From: Streptomyces sp. NBC_01476
GTDB lineage: Bacteria; Actinomycetota; Actinomycetes; Streptomycetales; Streptomycetaceae
Assembly (NCBI RefSeq): GCF_036227265.1
Contig: NZ_CP109446.1
Span: 6,155,001-6,219,000 of the forward strand
Direction of reading: 5' to 3'
Length of the DNA stretch: 64,000 bases
Shown here: positions 30,553 to 40,772 of the stretch, piece by piece
Numbering within the stretch: the first letter of the stretch is position 1
How the letters are laid out: each line of letters opens with the position of its first letter
The notes under the pieces: model-generated
What the model was told of the DNA's origin: nothing
Seen by the model: the letters and a program-made list of their open reading frames with translations, nothing else
Database searches by the model: none
Made by a program: the position numbers and the translations under genes

Positions 30553-31671
30553 GTGGCAGGAAGCGACGAGACCCCGGAGCCCGGGGCCGGTGCGCCGCGG
30601 GACGGCCCGGACGGGCAGCGGGCCCGGATGCCGCGCTGGCTGCCCCGCGCGATCGTCGTGGCGCTCGCCCTGCTCGCCTGCTTCCAGTTCGCCCACTGGG
30701 TCTTCGACCGGGTGGTCGGGCTGCTGGTCAATGTCCTGATCTCGTTCTTCTTCGCCCTGGCCATCGAACCCGCGGTGAACTGGATGGCCAGGCGCGGGAT
30801 GCGCCGCGGCCTGGCGACCGGTCTGGTGATGCTCGCGGTGGTGTGCGCCGGGGGCGGCTTCCTGCTGGCGCTCGGCTCACTGCTGGCCGACCAGATCAGC
30901 ACCATCGGGCACAACCTGCCGCAGTACCTCGACGACGTGGTGGTCTGGATCAACAAGACCTTCCACACCGACCTCGACACCGGCAACCTCCGCGACAGGG
31001 TGCTGCACTCCAACTGGGTGCGCAATTACCTCGCCAACGGCGCCAGCAACGTGTGGGGCATCTCGACCACCGTGATCGGCACGCTGTTCCGGATCTTCAC
31101 GATCCTGCTCTTCACCTTCTACCTCGCCGCCGACGGGCCGCGGCTGCGGTGGACGCTCTGCTCGGTGCTGCCGCCCGCCCGCCAGTCCGAGGTGCTGCGC
31201 GCATGGGACATCGCGGTCGTCAAGACCGGCGGATACCTCTACTCCCGTGCCCTGATGGCCCTGATCTCGGGCATCGCGCACTACATCCTGCTCCAGGTAC
31301 TGGGCGTGCCCTACGCACCCGCGCTCGCGGTCTGGGTGGGTCTGGTCTCGCAGTTCATCCCGACGGTCGGCACCTATCTGGCCGGCGCGCTGCCCATCCT
31401 CATCGCCTTCACCGAGGACCCCTGGGATGCCCTCTGGGTCCTGTGCTTCGTCGTGGTCTACCAGCAGTTCGAGAACTACCTGCTGCAGCCGCGGATCACC
31501 GCGCGGACCGTGGACATTCACCCGGCGGTCGCCTTCGGCTCGGTCATCGCCGGCACCGCGCTGCTCGGTGCGGTCGGCGCCCTGATCGCCATCCCCGCGA
31601 CTGCCACGCTGCAAGGATTCTTCGTCGCGTACGTACGGCGCTACGAGGTGGCCGAGCGGCAGGACGGATGA
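30553..31671 (+). CDS. AI-2E family transporter (TqsA/PerM-like permease)
   Basis: 372 aa. The first ~30 residues are polar, followed by about 7-8 transmembrane helices in the UPF0118/AI-2E arrangement (LLVNVLISFFFALAIEPAVN; RMFTILLFTFYLA-type helix; QFIPTVGTYLAGALPILIAF; VVYQQFENYLLQPRI). Substrate unknown; members export AI-2 or act as Na+/H+ antiporters. GTG 30553 has no ribosome binding site and may be translated leaderless; ATG 30628 is an alternative start. It lies between the DUF3046 gene and recA. Confidence 0.85.
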   Translation: MAGSDETPEPGAGAPRDGPDGQRARMPRWLPRAIVVALALLACFQFAHWVFDRVVGLLVNVLISFFFALAIEPAVNWMARRGMRRGLATGLVMLAVVCAGGGFLLALGSLLADQISTIGHNLPQYLDDVVVWINKTFHTDLDTGNLRDRVLHSNWVRNYLANGASNVWGISTTVIGTLFRIFTILLFTFYLAADGPRLRWTLCSVLPPARQSEVLRAWDIAVVKTGGYLYSRALMALISGIAHYILLQVLGVPYAPALAVWVGLVSQFIPTVGTYLAGALPILIAFTEDPWDALWVLCFVVVYQQFENYLLQPRITARTVDIHPAVAFGSVIAGTALLGAVGALIAIPATATLQGFFVAYVRRYEVAERQDG

Positions 31672-31723
31672 GTCCGCTGCCCGCGGGCCGGTGATTCCCG
31701 GGGGAGCGCGTTCGGCGGGTCGC

Positions 31724-31750
31724 TTGACAGAGAAATCGAACATCCATTCT
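31724..31750 (+). promoter_or_regulatory. recA promoter with LexA (SOS) box
   Basis: A -35 TTGACA (31724-31729) is followed by CGAAC-ATCC-ATTCT (31737-31750), a match to the Gram-positive LexA box CGAAC-N4-GTTCG with one base changed in the core right half (ATTC for GTTC). The box overlaps the spacer and -10 position, so LexA would block this promoter. Confidence 0.8.
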
Positions 31751-31845
31751 TATGGGGAAACCGGCCGGATTGCTTCCGCCGCGGACCTGGGAATCCGCCC
31801 GGGCCGCGAGAGTTGTCCACAGCCCGGGAGAGACGTCCGAGCGCG

Positions 31846-31868
31846 TTGTCAGTGGCAGGCGCTAGCGT
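31846..31868 (+). promoter_or_regulatory. Second recA promoter of the RecA-NDp/PafBC type
   Basis: TTGTCAGTG (31846-31854), 8 nt, then TAGCGT (31863-31868) fits exactly the mycobacterial LexA-independent DNA-damage promoter motif TTGTCRGTG-N8-TAnnnT. Transcription would start about 35 nt before the recA ATG. Confidence 0.82.
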
Positions 31869-31911
31869 CGTGGACGTGAAGCGATCGAACCAGACATCCC
31901 GGGTGGAGACC

Positions 31912-33036
<1,125 letters not shown>

Positions 33037-33040
33037 CGCC

Positions 33041-33610
33041 ATGGCGTTCAGCTCCAAGAAGCGCGGCGGCTCTTCCGAGTCGAGGGCCTCGCGAGAGTCG
33101 CCGCTCGATCCCGAGGAGCAGGCGCGGGACCTGTGTCTGCGCCTGCTCACCGGGACCCCCCGCACCCGCAGGCAACTCGCCGACGCGCTGCGGAAGCGGG
33201 AGATCCCGGACGAGGTCGCGGAGCGCGTGCTGGAGCGCTTCCAGGACGTGGGCCTCATCGACGACCAGGCGTTCGCCAACGCCTGGGTGGAGTCCCGGCA
33301 CCGGGGCCGCGGACTCGCCCGCCGCGCCCTCGCCATGGAACTCCGGCAGCGCGGGGTGGACGCGGAGTTGGTGAGCGAGGCGGTCGAACTGCTGGAACCC
33401 GACCAGGAGGAGCAGACCGCCCGCGAGCTGGTACGGCGCCGGCTCCCGGGCACCCGCGGCCTGGAGCGGGACAAGCGCATCCGGCGCCTGGCCGGAATGC
33501 TCGCCCGCAAGGGCTATGGGGAGGGACTCGCCCTCCGCGTGGTGCGCGACGCCCTTGCCGCGGAGGGCGCCGACGAGCAGGGGGAGGACGAGCCGTGGGC
33601 GAGCGAATAA
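33041..33610 (+). CDS. recX: RecA regulator RecX
   Basis: 189 aa. ATG 33041, 4 nt after the recA stop, hence co-transcribed. Three-helix RecX repeats are visible (ARDLCLRLLTGTPRTRRQLA; VLERFQDVGLIDDQAFANAW; RGRGLARRALAMELRQRGVD). Binds RecA filaments and limits their activity, protecting the cell from excess RecA. The Ser/Lys-rich first 25 residues are probably disordered. Confidence 0.94.
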   Translation: MAFSSKKRGGSSESRASRESPLDPEEQARDLCLRLLTGTPRTRRQLADALRKREIPDEVAERVLERFQDVGLIDDQAFANAWVESRHRGRGLARRALAMELRQRGVDAELVSEAVELLEPDQEEQTARELVRRRLPGTRGLERDKRIRRLAGMLARKGYGEGLALRVVRDALAAEGADEQGEDEPWASE

Positions 33611-33630
33611 CGCGCGCCGCCGGCCGGACC

Positions 33631-33651
33631 CCGCCCCTGCGCACAGGGCGG
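33631..33651. terminator. Hairpin between convergent recX and monooxygenase genes
   Basis: CCGCCCCTG-CGCA-CAGGGCGG forms an 8-bp stem with one bulge. Placed between converging stops; no T run. Confidence 0.45.
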
Positions 33652-33689
33652 ATCGCCCGGGCCGGCAAACCGCGGCGTCAGGGCCCGCG

Positions 33690-35444
33690 TCACCAGCGGG
33701 CCGGATCACCCACCCGCCGGGTGGCCGAGCCTCCTCCGGGACGGCCGCCGCCGTGGCCCTGGCCGGCGTTCTTCGGACCCGCGCCGAGGCCGGGGGAGTC
33801 ACCCGGGGCAGCGGCGTCGTCCCCGGTGGGATCCGCGACCGGTGGGCCACCGCGGGCCAGGTCGGCGTACGAATAGAGCTCAGCGGGGCGGCAGCCCACC
33901 ATCGTGGTCACCAGGTGCCCGTCCGGACGGATCAGCAGGACGCTGTGCGCGGTGGCGCCGGGGTAGGTCTCGGCGACCAGGAGTTCGGCCCGGGTGGGCA
34001 GCGCGGCGACCGCGGAGGCCAGCCGCGGCATCAGCCCGGCGGTCAGCCAGTGCCGGGATTCCCACACGCCCGTACCAGGGGCGACGAGGACGACGACGAG
34101 CCCGCGGCCGAGCCGGTCCCGTAGCCGCCCGACCGTACCGTCCAGCGCTGTGACCTGCACATCGCTGACCACACCGCCCGGCGGGGTGTCGCACCCCGAG
34201 GCCAGGGCGGAAGGTCCGGTCCTGCCGCCTCCGCCCCGCGGCGCCGGCACCGACAGCGGCGAGCGCCCGTACACCTGCGAGGCAGCCGCCGCCCCGCGGC
34301 CGAGGTGGCTGTCGGTCAGCAACTCCGCGTGCCCGCGGGCCGAACCGGAGAGCAGCGTATGCCGCACGCTCTGCCAGGCCCCGCTCGCCCGCAGCAGCGG
34401 AAGGGCCTGGTCGGTTGCCCGGAGCCGGGCGCCCACGGCTCCCCGCCGCTCCGCCTCGTAACTGTTCAGCAGGAGTTTGGAGGCACCGTCGTGCCAGGCC
34501 AGTGCCAGCTTCCAGGAGAGGTTCTCCGCGTCGCGCAGCCCCTCCTCGACGCTCTGTGCGCCCAGCGCGCCCATCACATGGGCGGCGTCACCGGCCAGGA
34601 AGGCCCGTCCGGCCCGCCAGCGCCGGGCCAGCCGCTGGTGCACCGGGTAGTCCGCCGAGCCGGTCAGCTCATAGGGCACCACATGGCCGCACCACGCGGT
34701 CAGCGCGGCCCGTACCCGCTCCACCAGGGCATCAGGGGTCAACTGCCGGCTCTCGACCGGCAGCAGCCAGTCCAGCCGCCACTGCCCGTCGGGCAGCGGC
34801 CGGGCGGTGATCTCCTGCCCGGCCGGCGCGCCCGGCGGGTCGCGGTGCAGCAGCGCCACGCCCGGCTCCGGAAGCTCGGCGCGCAGGACAGCGACCGCGT
34901 GCCGGTCGACCGCGGTGCGACCGGGGAAGCGCACCCCCAGCAGTTTGCGCACCGTGGACCGTGCGCCGTCGCAGCCCACCAGGAAACTGCCCCGCCACCA
35001 GGTCTCGTGGGAGCCCCTGGTGTGCACGGTGACGCCACGCGCGTCCTGCTCGACCGCGTCCACCCGGCAGCCCGCCACGATCCGCACCGACCCGCAGTTC
35101 AGCAGCGCGTCCCGCAGACCTCGTTCCAGCCGGTGCTGGGCGATGTGCAGCGGCGCGTCGGCCGGGTCGGGGCCGAAGTCGACCCGCAGCACCTCGGTCC
35201 TGCGCCGTACGGTGCGCCAGGCCGTCCAGGTCGACGACTCCTGACGAAGCGTCGGGAAGCCGAGCCGTTCGACCAGCGACGCCGTCGCCGGGCCGAGGAC
35301 GGCAGTACGTGCCCGCCGCAGCCCGTCGGCGTCGCCCAGTACCTCCGCTTCGTCGAGCAGAATGACAGGGACGTCGCGGCGGGCCAACGCGAGGGCGAGG
35401 GTCAGGCCGACAGGACCCGCCCCCGCGACGATCACCGGGTCCAT
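33690..35444 (-). CDS. FAD-dependent aromatic monooxygenase (PHBH/RdmE class)
   Basis: 584 aa. ATG 35444 with GGGGG upstream. N-terminal Rossmann motif (VIVAGAGPVGLTLALALA), a DG motif (FLVGCDGARSTVRKLLG), and a second FAD motif (GRAFLAGDAAHVMGALGAQS). The C-terminal ~150 residues resemble the thioredoxin-like domain of phenol hydroxylases and polyketide hydroxylases, ending in a Gly/Pro-rich tail. This class hydroxylates polyketides, rifamycins or tetracyclines, or degrades phenols. No polyketide synthase or catabolic partner is nearby, so it could be a tailoring, detoxifying or antibiotic-inactivating enzyme. Substrate not predictable. Confidence 0.85.
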   Translation of the reverse strand: MDPVIVAGAGPVGLTLALALARRDVPVILLDEAEVLGDADGLRRARTAVLGPATASLVERLGFPTLRQESSTWTAWRTVRRRTEVLRVDFGPDPADAPLHIAQHRLERGLRDALLNCGSVRIVAGCRVDAVEQDARGVTVHTRGSHETWWRGSFLVGCDGARSTVRKLLGVRFPGRTAVDRHAVAVLRAELPEPGVALLHRDPPGAPAGQEITARPLPDGQWRLDWLLPVESRQLTPDALVERVRAALTAWCGHVVPYELTGSADYPVHQRLARRWRAGRAFLAGDAAHVMGALGAQSVEEGLRDAENLSWKLALAWHDGASKLLLNSYEAERRGAVGARLRATDQALPLLRASGAWQSVRHTLLSGSARGHAELLTDSHLGRGAAAASQVYGRSPLSVPAPRGGGGRTGPSALASGCDTPPGGVVSDVQVTALDGTVGRLRDRLGRGLVVVLVAPGTGVWESRHWLTAGLMPRLASAVAALPTRAELLVAETYPGATAHSVLLIRPDGHLVTTMVGCRPAELYSYADLARGGPPVADPTGDDAAAPGDSPGLGAGPKNAGQGHGGGRPGGGSATRRVGDPARW

Positions 35445-35735
35445 GGAGCAGCCCCCGGAAGAAGTGCGGTCACAAAGCGTATGCAACTCACTGCGACTGT
35501 CCACGTCAAGCGACGGTCGTGGCTCGGCGCGGTGCGGTGGCGGCACACCCGGCGCACTTCAGGCACGGCGCGGGTCGCCCGCGGTGCGTACCGGCTCGGT
35601 AACGGTCGGCCGCGTGAGCCGGTACCCCCTTGACGCACCCCGGCCGGATCGGCGTGGATTCGGTCGAGAAGGGTTGAGAAGGACCACAACCCGGTTTCCG
35701 GAAACCCCCGGGAAACAGACGAGCGGAGGTGACGC

Positions 35736-36482
35736 ATGCGACTGCTGCTCGTGGAGGACGACGACCGGGTCGCCGCGGCCCTCTCCGCCGTGCTCGGCAG
35801 GCACGGCTTCGACGTCCGGCACGCCCGCAGCGGCGAGGAGGCCATCCAGGCCCTGCTGCCCGACGAGGGCCCGGCCTTCGACTGCGTGCTGCTGGACCTG
35901 GGGCTGCCCGATCAGGACGGTTTCGAGGTGTGCAGCCGGATCCGGCGCCGTACCGCGACCCCGGTGATCATGGTCACCGCCCGGGCCGACGTACGCTCCC
36001 GTATCCACGGCCTCAACCTCGGCGCGGACGACTACGTCGTGAAGCCGTACGACACCGGTGAGCTCCTCGCCCGGATCCACGCCGTCAGCAGGCGCCCTCC
36101 GCTGCGCAGGCCCGCGCCGGCCGGCGGCCCCGCGGCGGAGGCCGCCGTACCGGTCACCGAAGCCGCCGTCCCGGGGCCGGCCGGGGACGCGCTGCTGCTC
36201 GGCCCGGTCGCGCTCGAACTGCCCACCCGCCGGGTCACCGTGGACGGCGTCCCGATCGCGCTCACCCGCAAGGAGTTCGATCTGCTGGCGCTCCTGGCCC
36301 AGCGGCCCGGGGTGGTCTTCCGCCGGGAGCAGATCATCAGCGAGGTGTGGCGTACCGCTTGGGAGGGCACCGGTCGCACTCTGGAGGTCCATGTGGCATC
36401 GCTGCGCGCCAAACTGCGCACCCCGGCCATGATCGAGACGGTGCGCGGGGTCGGTTACCGGCTCGTCGTCCCGGCCGGCTGA
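35736..36482 (+). CDS. OmpR/PhoB-type response regulator
   Basis: 248 aa. Start ATG 35736 with GCGGAGGTGA. Receiver domain (MRLLLVEDDDRVAAALS; phospho-acceptor Asp about 51 in VLLDLGLPDQDGFEV; Lys in DDYVVKPYD), an Ala/Pro-rich linker (about 118-150), then a winged-helix DNA-binding domain (LTRKEFDLLALLAQRPGVVF; TLEVHVASLRAKLR; ETVRGVGYRLV). It lies 67 bp upstream of its cognate kinase. Target genes unknown; the adjacent TAXI-type gene is a candidate. Confidence 0.93.
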   Translation: MRLLLVEDDDRVAAALSAVLGRHGFDVRHARSGEEAIQALLPDEGPAFDCVLLDLGLPDQDGFEVCSRIRRRTATPVIMVTARADVRSRIHGLNLGADDYVVKPYDTGELLARIHAVSRRPPLRRPAPAGGPAAEAAVPVTEAAVPGPAGDALLLGPVALELPTRRVTVDGVPIALTRKEFDLLALLAQRPGVVFRREQIISEVWRTAWEGTGRTLEVHVASLRAKLRTPAMIETVRGVGYRLVVPAG

Positions 36483-36549
36483 CGGGCCGGCCAGGGCCAG
36501 CCGGGACGCCGGGACACGCCAGGACACGAGGACGAAGAGGACCGCCGCC

Positions 36550-38016
36550 TTGCGCTCGCGACTGCTCCCGCTGCTCATCGTGCTGATGGCCGGCGTCCTG
36601 CTGGCCCTGGGCTTCCCGCTGGCCGCCAGCCAGGCCGCGGCCCAGCAGCAGCGCGTGGTCGTGGACCGGATCGACGACACCACGCGTTTCGCAGCGCTCG
36701 CCCAGTTCGTCACCGCCCGCGACGAGGCGACCGGCGCGGTCGACCCCGCCGACGACGAGAGGCTGCACACCCTGAAGACCGAACTCGCCCGCTACCAGCA
36801 GCTCTACGGGATCAAGGCCGGTGTCTTCTACCGCACCGGCGCCGCCATGGCCGCGGCTCCCGCGACGTGGGAGATACCGCCCAGGAGCGAGCTGTACGAC
36901 TCGTTCTACTCGGCGTTGCTCGGCCGCCGCGCGCACAACCCGCGGCAGGTCTGGCCCTGGCAGTCCCGTACCCTCGCGATCTCCTCGCCGATCGTGCGGG
37001 ACGGTGATGTGGTGGCGGTGGTCGTCACCGACTCACCGACCGGGGCCCTGCGCTCGCGCATCCTGCACGGGTGGCTGCTGCTGGCGGCCGGTGAACTCGC
37101 CGCGATGGCGATCGCGGTGCTGCTCGCGGTACGCCTGACCGGCTGGGTGATGCTTCCGGTCGCGACCTTGGACCGGGTGACGCACGACATCGCCACCGGC
37201 CGGATGAAATCCCGGGTGGAGGCGGCCGGCGGCCCGCCCGAGCTGCGCCGCCTGGTCCGCTCCTTCAACGAGATGGCCGACAACGTCGAGGCCGTGCTCG
37301 ACCAGCAGCGGGCCTTCGTCGCCGACGCCTCGCACCAGTTGCGCAACCCGCTCTCCGCCCTGCTGCTGCGGATCGAACTCCTCGGCCTGGAACTGCCCGA
37401 CGGGCACACCGAGGCGGAATCGGTGAAGGAGGAAGGCCACCGGCTGGCCCAGGTGCTCGACGACCTGCTCGGCCTGGCGGTCGCGGAGAACTCGGGCAGC
37501 CACCTGGCGGCCACCGACATCACCGAACTGGTCCGGGTCCGCACCCTGGCCTGGCAGGCGGTGGCCGACCGGGCCGGGACCGCGGTGGACTTCGCCGAAC
37601 CTTCCAGGGGCGGGGCGGTGACCGGCTGGGCGGACGCGGTGGCGCTGTCCAGCGCGCTGGACGCGGTGCTCGACAACGCGATCAAGTTCACACCGGCCGG
37701 CGAGACGGTGAGCGTACGGGTGGCGGCGGACGGCGACAGCGTCGCCATCACGGTGGCGGACAGCGGCCCCGGCCTCAACGACGACGAACTGGCCCGGATC
37801 GGGGACCGCTTCTGGCGCAGCGCCCGCCACCAGAATGTGCACGGCTCCGGGCTCGGCCTGTCCATCGCGCACGCGCTCCTCAGCCAGGGCGGCGGAGCCG
37901 TCGCCTACGGGCGGCGCGAACCGCACGGCCTGGAGGTCACCTTGACGGTGCCGCGCGCATCGGCGCCGGCCCGGGACGGCCGCACCTTCAGCCGGCCCGA
38001 CAGCCCTAAGGTTTGA
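36550..38016 (+). CDS. Membrane sensor histidine kinase
   Basis: 488 aa. The TTG start at 36550 is preceded by GAAGAGGA. TM1 (about 5-27), an extracytoplasmic sensor of ~145 residues, TM2 (about 172-197), HAMP, HisKA with His262 (ADASHQLRNPLSALLLRIEL), and HATPase_c (LDNAIKF, DSGPGL, GSGLGLSIA). It phosphorylates the response regulator just upstream. The 3' end overlaps by 11 bp the convergent TAXI-type gene. The signal is unknown. TAXI-type binding proteins are sometimes paired with sensor kinases, which makes a periplasmic-binding link plausible. Confidence 0.92.
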   Translation: MRSRLLPLLIVLMAGVLLALGFPLAASQAAAQQQRVVVDRIDDTTRFAALAQFVTARDEATGAVDPADDERLHTLKTELARYQQLYGIKAGVFYRTGAAMAAAPATWEIPPRSELYDSFYSALLGRRAHNPRQVWPWQSRTLAISSPIVRDGDVVAVVVTDSPTGALRSRILHGWLLLAAGELAAMAIAVLLAVRLTGWVMLPVATLDRVTHDIATGRMKSRVEAAGGPPELRRLVRSFNEMADNVEAVLDQQRAFVADASHQLRNPLSALLLRIELLGLELPDGHTEAESVKEEGHRLAQVLDDLLGLAVAENSGSHLAATDITELVRVRTLAWQAVADRAGTAVDFAEPSRGGAVTGWADAVALSSALDAVLDNAIKFTPAGETVSVRVAADGDSVAITVADSGPGLNDDELARIGDRFWRSARHQNVHGSGLGLSIAHALLSQGGGAVAYGRREPHGLEVTLTVPRASAPARDGRTFSRPDSPKV

Positions 38017-39034
38017 CCGACCGGTAATAGCGCGTGGCCCCGACGTGGAGCCGCAGCGGATCGGTGAAGACCGCCGTGCGCAGGTCCACCAGCTGGGCCG
38101 CGTGCACCTTGCTGCCGATCGCGTCACGGCTGTCGATCACCGCCCGGGTCAGCCGCTCCACCAGCCCGGTGTTCGCGCGGTCGGTGGTGACCAGCAGATT
38201 GGCGACGGCGATGGTGGCGACCGCGTGCCCCTTCTGGGCCAGGGGGTACGCGTCGGCCGGCATCACCGCCTGCCGGTAGTACTGCATCTTCGGCCCCATC
38301 GTGTGCAGCTTGGTCACCAGGTCGCCCAGCTGCACCAGCTTGATCTTCGCGGCCTTGGAGGCGCTGAGCCTGGTCACCGCGGCGGTCGGCAGGCCGCCGG
38401 ACCAGAAGAAGGCGTCGAGCTTCCCTTGGAGCAGCATCGCCGGCGCCTGGTCGATGCCTACCGGTGACGCCTTGATGTCCTTGTCGATGTCCAGCCCGGC
38501 CGCGGTCAGCAGCCGTTCGGTGATCAGGTGGACCCCGGAGTCCGGCTGGCCGACGCCGACCCGCAGGCCGCGCAGGTCGCGGGCGGACTTCACCGGGGAG
38601 TCAGCCGGCACGATGAGCTGCATGTAGTCGTCGTAGAGCCGGGCACAGGCCCGCAGGCCGGACCGGCCGGGGCCGTCGTAGTCGGCGACGGCGTCCGCCG
38701 CCGCGATGGTGAAGTCGGCGTGTCCGGAGACAAGGCGCTTGATGTTGTCCACTGACCCGTCGCTGTGCATCAAGTTGACCTGGACGCCGGGAAGGGCGGT
38801 CCGCAGATCGGTCTTGAGCATCGCGCCATAGGTGTCGTAGACGCCGTCCGCGACACCGGTGGCGAGGGTGATCGGCGCCTTGGGGTACGAAGGACCGTCC
38901 GACGGCAGCAGCCACCACAGCAGCAGCGCCAGCACGGAGGCGGTCGCGAGCACCGCCTGCACGGCGCGCCGCTGTCCGGCCGACCCGCCGCCGAGCCCGG
39001 CCCGCAGGCGTCCGCCGAGGTGGGAGAGGTCCAT
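38006..39034 (-). CDS. TAXI-family solute-binding protein, membrane anchored
   Basis: 342 aa. One N-terminal transmembrane anchor (AVQAVLATASVLALLLWWLL, about 24-43), then a TAXI (TRAP-associated extracytoplasmic immunogenic) binding domain (ITLATGVADGVYDTYGAMLK; FTIAAADAVADYDG; LRGLRVGVGQPDSGVHLI; KLDAFFWSGGLPTAAV). No TRAP permease gene is present in the window, so it is an orphan binding protein. Its 3' end overlaps the convergent sensor kinase gene by 11 bp, suggesting it could feed a ligand signal to that kinase. Start ATG 39034 follows AGGTCC-type sequence; ribosome site weak. Confidence 0.85.
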   Translation of the reverse strand: MDLSHLGGRLRAGLGGGSAGQRRAVQAVLATASVLALLLWWLLPSDGPSYPKAPITLATGVADGVYDTYGAMLKTDLRTALPGVQVNLMHSDGSVDNIKRLVSGHADFTIAAADAVADYDGPGRSGLRACARLYDDYMQLIVPADSPVKSARDLRGLRVGVGQPDSGVHLITERLLTAAGLDIDKDIKASPVGIDQAPAMLLQGKLDAFFWSGGLPTAAVTRLSASKAAKIKLVQLGDLVTKLHTMGPKMQYYRQAVMPADAYPLAQKGHAVATIAVANLLVTTDRANTGLVERLTRAVIDSRDAIGSKVHAAQLVDLRTAVFTDPLRLHVGATRYYRSVKP

Positions 39035-39159
39035 GCACGGCGATCCTGCCAGGCAGGGCCGGTCGGCGGAAGGTGTCGCGGCAGCCGCGTGAGCCGGACC
39101 GCGCCTGGAGGAGGGCAGGTCCGTTCGGGGTACACCGGCGAAGCGCCTACCCTGGTGCC

Positions 39160-40662
39160 ATGACCGCGCAGGACACCCTTCCCCGCAGCTACGAGATCCG
39201 CACGTATGGATGCCAGATGAACGTCCACGACTCCGAGCGGCTCTCCGGCCTGTTGGAGCAGGCGGGTTACGTCCGCGCGCCGGAGGGCGCCGACGGGGCT
39301 GACGTCGTGGTCTTCAACACCTGCGCGGTACGGGAGAACGCCGACAACCGGCTCTACGGCAACCTCGGCCAGCTGGTGCCGAAGAAGGCGGCCCACCCCG
39401 GCATGCAGATCGCGGTCGGCGGCTGCCTGGCGCAGAAAGACCGCGACACCATCGTCAAGCGCGCCCCCTGGGTGGACGTGGTCTTCGGCACCCACAACAT
39501 CGGGCAGCTGCCGGTGCTGCTGGAGCGGGCCAGGATCGCCGACGAGGCACAGGTCGAGATCGTCGAGTCCCTGGAGACCTTCCCCTCGACGCTGCCCTCG
39601 CGCCGCGAGTCCGCGTACGCGGCCTGGGTCGCGATCTCGGTCGGCTGCAACAACACCTGCACCTTCTGCATCGTGCCCGCCCTGCGCGGCAAGGAGAAGG
39701 ACCGCCGCCCGGGCGACGTGCTCGCCGAGGTGGAGGCCCTGGTCGCCGAGGGCGTCATCGAGGTCACCCTGCTCGGCCAGAACGTCAACGCCTACGGCTC
39801 CGACATCGGCGACCGTGAGGCGTTCAGCAAGCTGCTGCGGGCCACCGGCGGTGTCGAGGGCCTGGAGCGGGTCCGCTTCACCTCGCCGCACCCGCGCGAC
39901 TTCACCGACGACGTGATCGCCGCGATGGCGCAGACCCCGAACGTGATGCACCAGCTGCACATGCCGCTGCAGTCCGGTTCCGACCGGGTGCTCAAGGCCA
40001 TGCGGCGCTCGTACCGGCAGGACCGCTACCTCGGCATCATCGAGAACGTGCGGGCCGCGATGCCGGACGCCGCCATCACCACGGACATCATCGTGGGCTT
40101 CCCCGGCGAGACCGAGGAGGACTTCGAGCAGACACTGCACGTGGTGCGCGAGGCACGCTTCGCGCAGGCGTTCACTTTCCAGTACAGCAAGCGTCCGGGG
40201 ACGCCCGCCGCGGAGATGGACGGGCAGATCCCCAAGGCGGTGGTCCAGGAGCGCTACGAGCGGCTGGTCGCGCTCCAGGAGAAGATCTCCTGGGCGGAGA
40301 ACAAGAAGCACGTCGGCCGCACGCTGGAGGTGCTGGTCGCCGAGGGCGAGGGGCGCAAGGACGACGCCACCCGGCGGCTTTCCGGGCGCGCCCCCGACAA
40401 CCGCCTCGTGCACTTCGAGCGGCCCGCCGAGACGGTCAGGCCCGGCGACATGGTGACCGTCGAGGTGACCTATGCGGCTCCGCACCACCTGCTCGCCGAG
40501 AACCCGCCGCTCGGAGTGCGCCGCACCCGCGCCGGTGACGCCTGGGAGCGCCGCAACGCCGCCCCCGCGCCGCAGCCGGCCGGCGTCATGCTCGGCCTGC
40601 CGACCATCGGCGCCCCGGCGCTGGCCGCTTCGGCCGCGGTGGCGGACGGCTGTGCCTGCTAG
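39160..40662 (+). CDS. miaB: tRNA-2-methylthio-N6-dimethylallyladenosine synthase
   Basis: 500 aa. ATG 39160, with TACCCT 6 nt upstream and no ribosome binding site, suggesting a leaderless mRNA. UPF0004 domain (RTYGCQMNVHDSERLSG; FNTCAVRENADNRLYG; VGGCLAQKD), radical-SAM CNNTCTFC (Cys163, 167, 170), and a TRAM domain. Adds the ms2 group to i6A37 of tRNAs; miaA, which makes i6A, is 1.5 kb downstream in the same orientation. The tail after about 450 is an Ala/Pro-rich extension ending DGCAC. Confidence 0.96.
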   Translation: MTAQDTLPRSYEIRTYGCQMNVHDSERLSGLLEQAGYVRAPEGADGADVVVFNTCAVRENADNRLYGNLGQLVPKKAAHPGMQIAVGGCLAQKDRDTIVKRAPWVDVVFGTHNIGQLPVLLERARIADEAQVEIVESLETFPSTLPSRRESAYAAWVAISVGCNNTCTFCIVPALRGKEKDRRPGDVLAEVEALVAEGVIEVTLLGQNVNAYGSDIGDREAFSKLLRATGGVEGLERVRFTSPHPRDFTDDVIAAMAQTPNVMHQLHMPLQSGSDRVLKAMRRSYRQDRYLGIIENVRAAMPDAAITTDIIVGFPGETEEDFEQTLHVVREARFAQAFTFQYSKRPGTPAAEMDGQIPKAVVQERYERLVALQEKISWAENKKHVGRTLEVLVAEGEGRKDDATRRLSGRAPDNRLVHFERPAETVRPGDMVTVEVTYAAPHHLLAENPPLGVRRTRAGDAWERRNAAPAPQPAGVMLGLPTIGAPALAASAAVADGCAC

Positions 40663-40772
40663 GAAGGCGCGCCCCGCGTCCCAGGGCACGGTGGGCCAGG
40701 TGCGCCGCCGCCCCGCTCCTCGGGCGGCCCGGGCCGCTCGCGCTGTCACAGGGCGCCGGTAGGGTTCCGATC

